From contig CAJQUW010007737.1 of assembly GCA_907163375.1 (NCBI GenBank), positions 248,001-312,000 on the forward strand: DNA of 64,000 nucleotides, given 5' to 3'. The notes under the pieces are model-generated. The model was not told the DNA's origin. It did not search any database and saw only the letters and a program-made list of their open reading frames with translations. The position numbers were made by a program, and so were the translations under genes. Positions within the stretch are counted from its first letter, which is position 1. Each line of letters begins with the position of its first letter. This stretch comes from Prostheceraeus crozeri. Its lineage: Eukaryota > Platyhelminthes > Polycladida > Euryleptidae. Of the stretch, positions 59,301 through 64,000 are shown piece after piece.

Positions 59301-61336
59301 TGCACACCACGACTCGGCTCCGTCCATCTTGTTTACGTGATTCACAAGGCCTTTCTCCATTCTCCGCCAGGCAGGATAATCTTCGATTCTTCAACAAAAA
59401 AATATGAGTGCACTTTCGATTTCAATATGCGCTTTAGAGGAGACATCACACACGATTAACATGAGGGTAAGAGGTAATGTCCTCAAACAAACTATTATGT
59501 GACCTTTGATGAGTAGGTGTGATCAAGGCTAGGAAGGCTTGTCTTCTCTAAATCACCGAGTGAAAAGACCATAAAAGAGATTTCGATTTATTTTAGTGGA
59601 AAAAATAAGTTTTGGGTGTCTAATTGCTGCCACTTCGTGGCATCAAGAACCACTACCTTGAAAATGCGACTCTATACATTTATTTGTTTAGCGGTTTGAC
59701 AATTTACTTCTTCCCCACCATCGGTTCCACCAACAGATCTGGAGCACTCAAAACGCTAAACAGCTAAGTTTACGAATTATTAAAGGAATAAATAGGTATA
59801 AAACAAAAAGAAATCGTAGGATATATCGTTAAACATGCTATGACTCGAGGCTAGGACGCATAATGACTAAAAAGCGAATAATGCCAATTTTACTTTGTAT
59901 TTTCATTTTACTTCAAAAATCTGTGATCCGGCAATCTATACATTTCGGGAGAGATTTGTGTGTCTTTCTTTTCATTCATAAATCGTGAAAAGCTACTAAT
60001 CAAAAGTATAAATGAAAAAGATTTTAAATATATTCACAGCACGCACAGTATTATAATTTAAGGAATTCAAACAAATTATGAGACAAATGTCACAGAACTC
60101 TGACACTATATCTGCTGAGGACAAGAGTGGATATGGACATTGAAAACAAGAGCGTGTCATGGGCATATATTGCCGGTTGGTACGAAACGATGGCGGCTCC
60201 TCGTGAATGACAATGGCAAGGCACCGACAGCTTATCCAAATACTTTGTAAGTATTCATGTCTACTATCATTTCACATTGTCTGTAAAATCATTTTGTTGA
60301 GACAACCAACATGTATGAAAATGTTTTAGATTCTCCATAACTGCTCCATGAGATCTAGCAACATTGATCTAGATCGGTTCCGACATTGATATCCGATAAT
60401 CCAAATTCCACAATCCGATGTCTATGCATTCCTAGGTGACCGGCTGAGATGATGAGATGATCATCAACAAAGCGCGATTTTGCAGTCTCGTCTCAATAAC
60501 TTATACAAAGCCAGAATCGAATTTCTACTAACAATCGCGATAATATCTAATTAGCAAAAGAACCGAGAAGTAGTTGGAAGTAGAGATCTCAGCTGTATTA
60601 TCTTAAAGCACTTTGATTTGCGTCATGCGGATACAGGAAACTTCAAATTAGTTAAACTAGGTGCGGGATGTGTAAATTTCTCGTGCCTTTATAAATGTAT
60701 TGATTGTATTCGAGTCAGCTCATAAATCATCAATCCACATGCTTTTAGTCGTGCCGAGCTGCCCTGACGAGGAACAGGCTTAAGTGTAAGAGATGTCAAA
60801 TATTCAGACCTGATTTTCATTCAAAAATGAACGAAGCCAAATGAGTCACGATCAGCATAATCATGATCAGTGCTAGTCACTGACAGCTAAAACTTCAGTA
60901 GTTCAGGGTAAATCCAATTTATTCCACAACATTTCTGTCTTTTCAACTTTGGGTCTCAGATTTCCGTGAAAATTTGCATATATACTCATTTTTTACGCTG
61001 AACACAAAAGTCTTAGCGGCGACCACACCAAATAAAAACTTTCCATAGAAATCTAGCACTTTTAAAAAGCCATTTTTTCTACATCTCGGTCAGAGGACAA
61101 ATTGATCTCGGTCAGATAGATGTCGAATAGGAAACTCTTCGGCTTCTGCATTTGGGTTGCTGATGAAACTGGGAACTAGGATGAATGCTTGCATGCGTAA
61201 AGCGAAGTGACCAAAATGTAATGTATTGCATATAATGTCCGTTGACCGTGACCCACCTTGTCCTCTGAGGTAAGGTCTCGCCCTAGTAGCCCAGCCATGG
61301 ACACAGAATCCATGATCGATGATTCCAATAAATCCA
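56311..61336. other. No recognisable gene
   Basis: About 5 kb of AT-rich DNA with short ORFs only. A 78-codon minus-strand ORF (56733-56497) has regular Cys and charged residues but no known motif. At 58800-58865 repeated CGGGAT motifs resemble decayed hAT ends. At 59070-59150 GATAGGACT..GACTCCGGG is duplicated. Confidence 0.45.
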
Positions 61337-61342
61337 TGGAAA

Positions 61343-61573
61343 ATTCAAAATTGAAAATCATTGTTGTTAAGCATGTTTAATGATTGGAAAGCTTATATGC
61401 ATTGTCAAAATAAATCGATTATCATTATTGAACCAAAAATACGCAATTACAATATCTTAAAAACTTGCATTGATGATTCATGCATAAACCTCGGTTGAAC
61501 ATTGATGATAAATTCGCATTGATAAAATAAAGATTATTCAAAATTGAAAATCATTGTTGGTAAGCATGTTTAA
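61343..61573. repeat. Duplicated 38-bp segment, one copy interrupted by piggyBac
   Basis: 61343-61380 and 61536-61573 are the same 38 bp with one mismatch, both ending CATGTTTAA. The second copy runs into the piggyBac terminus at TTAA (61570-61573), while the first continues into TGATTGG. Confidence 0.75.
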
Positions 61574-64000
61574 CCCTCGGGGGGTTTTCTGGGTCCACGT
61601 GGACCCATTTTTCCAGATCACTTGCTGTTATTTATTAAGTTTTCATTATTTATTATTGATATCACTGGACTTTATCTGTATCGATATGTCAATTTTAACT
61701 GCCAAGTGAAAATGTATTAGCTGTTGTTTAAATAATTGCAATACATCGCAAACCTTTTAGTAAATTAAATCTATGGGTCCAGCTGGACCCAGTCACACTG
61801 ATTCGTTTCATCGGTCGTCATAGCGCAGAAATTCAGTCACTGCTATTCCAAATAACAAAGGCCCGTATTCGTGAAACCAGATAAGGATTTCCCGTATCCT
61901 TAGCGACGCTATATCTTAGCCTTATCCTGACCGTCATATTCGTGAAGGCAGCTATCGTCACGCGCTCACGATGTGTAGCATTTTTTCTATTTTTAGCCTT
62001 AACGCCATGCACTTCAAAGGCTGACAACTGGTCAGATTTTGGAGACGTTGAAATCACAGGCGCACTTGCAAACGATTCCATCGATTAGTTTGTCGATCTG
62101 CCCAGGCCGATTGGGCCGCCTCAACTCGCCTGATACAATGCGAAACAGTAGATAACATGTAATGAAGCATCGGAATAGCGGTAGTGCTTATTGGCTGCAC
62201 ACAGACACACGCACACTCCTTCCCTGCACACAAAGACACACGGGATAACGCAGCTGAAATTTCGCTTTGCTTCAAAGCTTTTGCTACCGTCGCTATTGTC
62301 GCACGCAGGTGCAACTGTGACGAACTAATGAAATCGATTTTGATGTGACGCGTGAACAATGCTCCCTGCCTGCGCTTGGCTATGAGACCGCGCAGGCAGG
62401 CCGTTCTGTCATTACACCGCACTGCTGTTTTATGCTACGAGCGAAGATGGCGGAACGCTCACAACGGAGCTCAAAGTTGAAGCTTTGAGATTATTGAGGG
62501 GCGCGCAGGAAGACGTTCCCGAAGCTTCTTCATCTGCGAATGACACGGAGGACTCCAGTGAATCATCTGATTCATCTGATATCGATGAAAGTGACAATAT
62601 TTCACCTTCTGATGACGGACGTATCCATTAACCAAGCAATCGGCAATCAAGTGAATATTTCATCCGCTGATGGAGAGCAATGGACTTCTCTCCTACCTCA
62701 AGAACAGAGACGTGGCAGGGAGCGAAGAGAGAATCTGCTTAGACCAGCACCAGGTCTTACAAGTTACTCTCTGCGGCATATTCGCGCGCCAAATACTATT
62801 ATAAATAGCTGGGAAATTTTGTTTGATCACGATATGATGGAGACAATACTAAAAGAGACAAATCGGCGAGGGAGATCTATCAAAGGTGCAGCATGGACGG
62901 ACGCTTCGATGGAAGAAATGTTAGCCTTCATTGGCCTGTTATATCTACGCGGCGTGTATCGTTCTCACATGGAGAGTACTGAAGAGCTGTGGTCGAAAGA
63001 ACACGGAAGGCCCATCTTCAAAATAACAATGAGCCATTCAAGATTCAAAGAGTTACGTATCATGCTTCGTTTTGACAATCCTGAAACAAGGGCTGCTCGA
63101 CAACTGCGAGACAAATTAGCAGCGGTTCGTCTTCTTTTGGATGGTTTCACGAACAACTGTCAAAAATCGTATGTGCCTGGTGCATTTCTTACCGTTGATG
63201 AGGAACTATATCCTTTCAGAGGTCGCTGTGCATATAAGCAATATATGCCAAGCAAACCATCAAGGTATGGACTTAAGTTCTGGCTGTTGTGCGATGCCAA
63301 CAATTATTTTTGTTACAATCTACAAATGTACACAGGCAAAGAAGACAATCCCAGTCATCACGGACTTGGAGAACGTGTTGTCATGGATTTGACCAGCTCT
63401 CTAGAAAATTCTGGAAGACACATAACAACTGACAATTTCTTTACTTCTTTGAAGCTCGCACGCTCTCTCCGCTCAAAAGGCATGACTTTGTTAGGAACTC
63501 TGAGGAAAAACAGACGAGAAGTTCCTCCGCAGATGAAGAATCTACAGGGCCGTGCTGTTTACTCTTCAGATTTCCGATTCAACCTCGAAGATCAAACATG
63601 CCTCCTCAGTTACAAATGCAAGAAAAATGATTGTGTCCTTCTTTTGAGCACCTTCCATCAAGAGCCAGTTGTTGATCAACAGACTGACCGAAAGGTTCCA
63701 GAAATGATAAGACTACAATGCGACCAAAGGAGGTGTAGATAAAGCTGACCAAATGGTGGCGACATATACGGTGAAATACATCAGCCGAAGATGGCACACA
63801 ATCGTGTTTTGCAACCTCTTGGATTTGTGTGGGATAAATGCATATGTGTTGAATTGCGAAATTGATCCTCATTGGGGAAGAGACAAGCCTGACAAAAGAA
63901 GACAATTTCTGCGATGCTTAGGAGAGGAGCTGGTCAAGCCATTTTTGGAGTCAAAAGACGTGCCACGGCCAATCATCGAAGCAAAGGTGGATGTTGAGAG
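61574..64000 (+). mobile_element. Second piggyBac element, cut by the window end
   Basis: TTAA at 61570-61573 is followed by CCCTCGGGGGGTTTTCTGGG. Two 16-bp palindromes, GGGTCCACGTGGACCC (61591-61606) and GGGTCCAGCTGGACCC (61775-61790), lie inside the end, as in Looper-like piggyBacs. The transposase follows in plus orientation. The right end is outside the window. It is a different subfamily from 25368-28595. Confidence 0.88.
62449..64000 (+). pseudogene. piggyBac transposase with frameshifts, 3' end outside window
   Basis: An acidic Ser/Asp-rich N-terminus is readable in one frame to about 62630, then the main frame (open from 62540 to 63742) carries the DDE domain: catalytic Asp in T-V-D-E-E-L-Y and T-T-D-N-F-F-T-S. 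Near 63715 the frame shifts and continues as Y-N-A-T-K-G-G-V-D-K-A-D-Q, the third Asp, then reads open to the window end. At least two indels separate it from an intact gene. All three catalytic positions and long open stretches survive, so it is younger or better kept than the piggyBac in gene B. Confidence 0.87.

Overview
The window looks like nuclear DNA from an invertebrate animal. It is AT-rich, with GT-AG introns, C2H2 zinc-finger genes and a dense mix of animal transposons: hAT, mariner/Tc1, pogo, piggyBac, Penelope-like elements and non-LTR retrotransposons with trinucleotide tails. I cannot name the species. The transposon mix would suit an arthropod or another protostome, but that is only an impression. 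No prokaryotic operon, CRISPR array or rRNA gene is visible, and I found no convincing tRNA gene.

The only host genes I can reconstruct are four C2H2 zinc-finger genes. Gene A is at 14730-17677 (+, 3 fingers, 323 aa), gene B at 23555-30558 (+, 3 fingers, 320 aa), gene C at 36382-42214 (+, 6 fingers, 234 aa) and gene D at 50502-54699 (-, 12 fingers, 494 aa). All four models are in frame across every inferred splice junction. In each gene all fingers lie in one last exon, entered by a phase-1 intron. Each gene has a short upstream exon that ends in phase 1 and carries a SUMO-acceptor-like V-K-x-E motif. Genes A and B also share a first coding exon for a Trp-rich segment of about 44 residues that I do not recognise (35 of 44 residues identical). 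This looks like a tandem family of DNA-binding regulators with its own N-terminal module, comparable in layout to KRAB-, ZAD- or SCAN-zinc-finger families.

Layout: 1-1815, 144-bp satellite; 1911-2217 (-), ubiquitin-like coding fragment; 3411-4580, interspersed repeats; 5308-7543, non-autonomous hAT carrying a full-length DD41D-type mariner; 8096-8479, hairpins; 8941-9341, 40-bp minisatellite; 10250-10705, LINE 3' end; 11426-12438, Penelope-like element; 14241-17677, gene A; 19094-21850, Tc1 and LINE debris; 23404-30695, gene B, with a complete-ended piggyBac in its second intron; 31102-31278, MITE; 34629-34946, LINE 3' end; 36382-42214, gene C, with a mariner relic and an inverted Penelope-like pair in its second intron; 44133-46213, pogo element with a nested MITE; 50502-54699, gene D; 61574-64000, the first part of a second piggyBac.

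The transposase genes are broken by frameshifts or deletions. The zinc-finger exons are all open. The introns of the zinc-finger genes have absorbed most of the insertions without damage to the coding exons.
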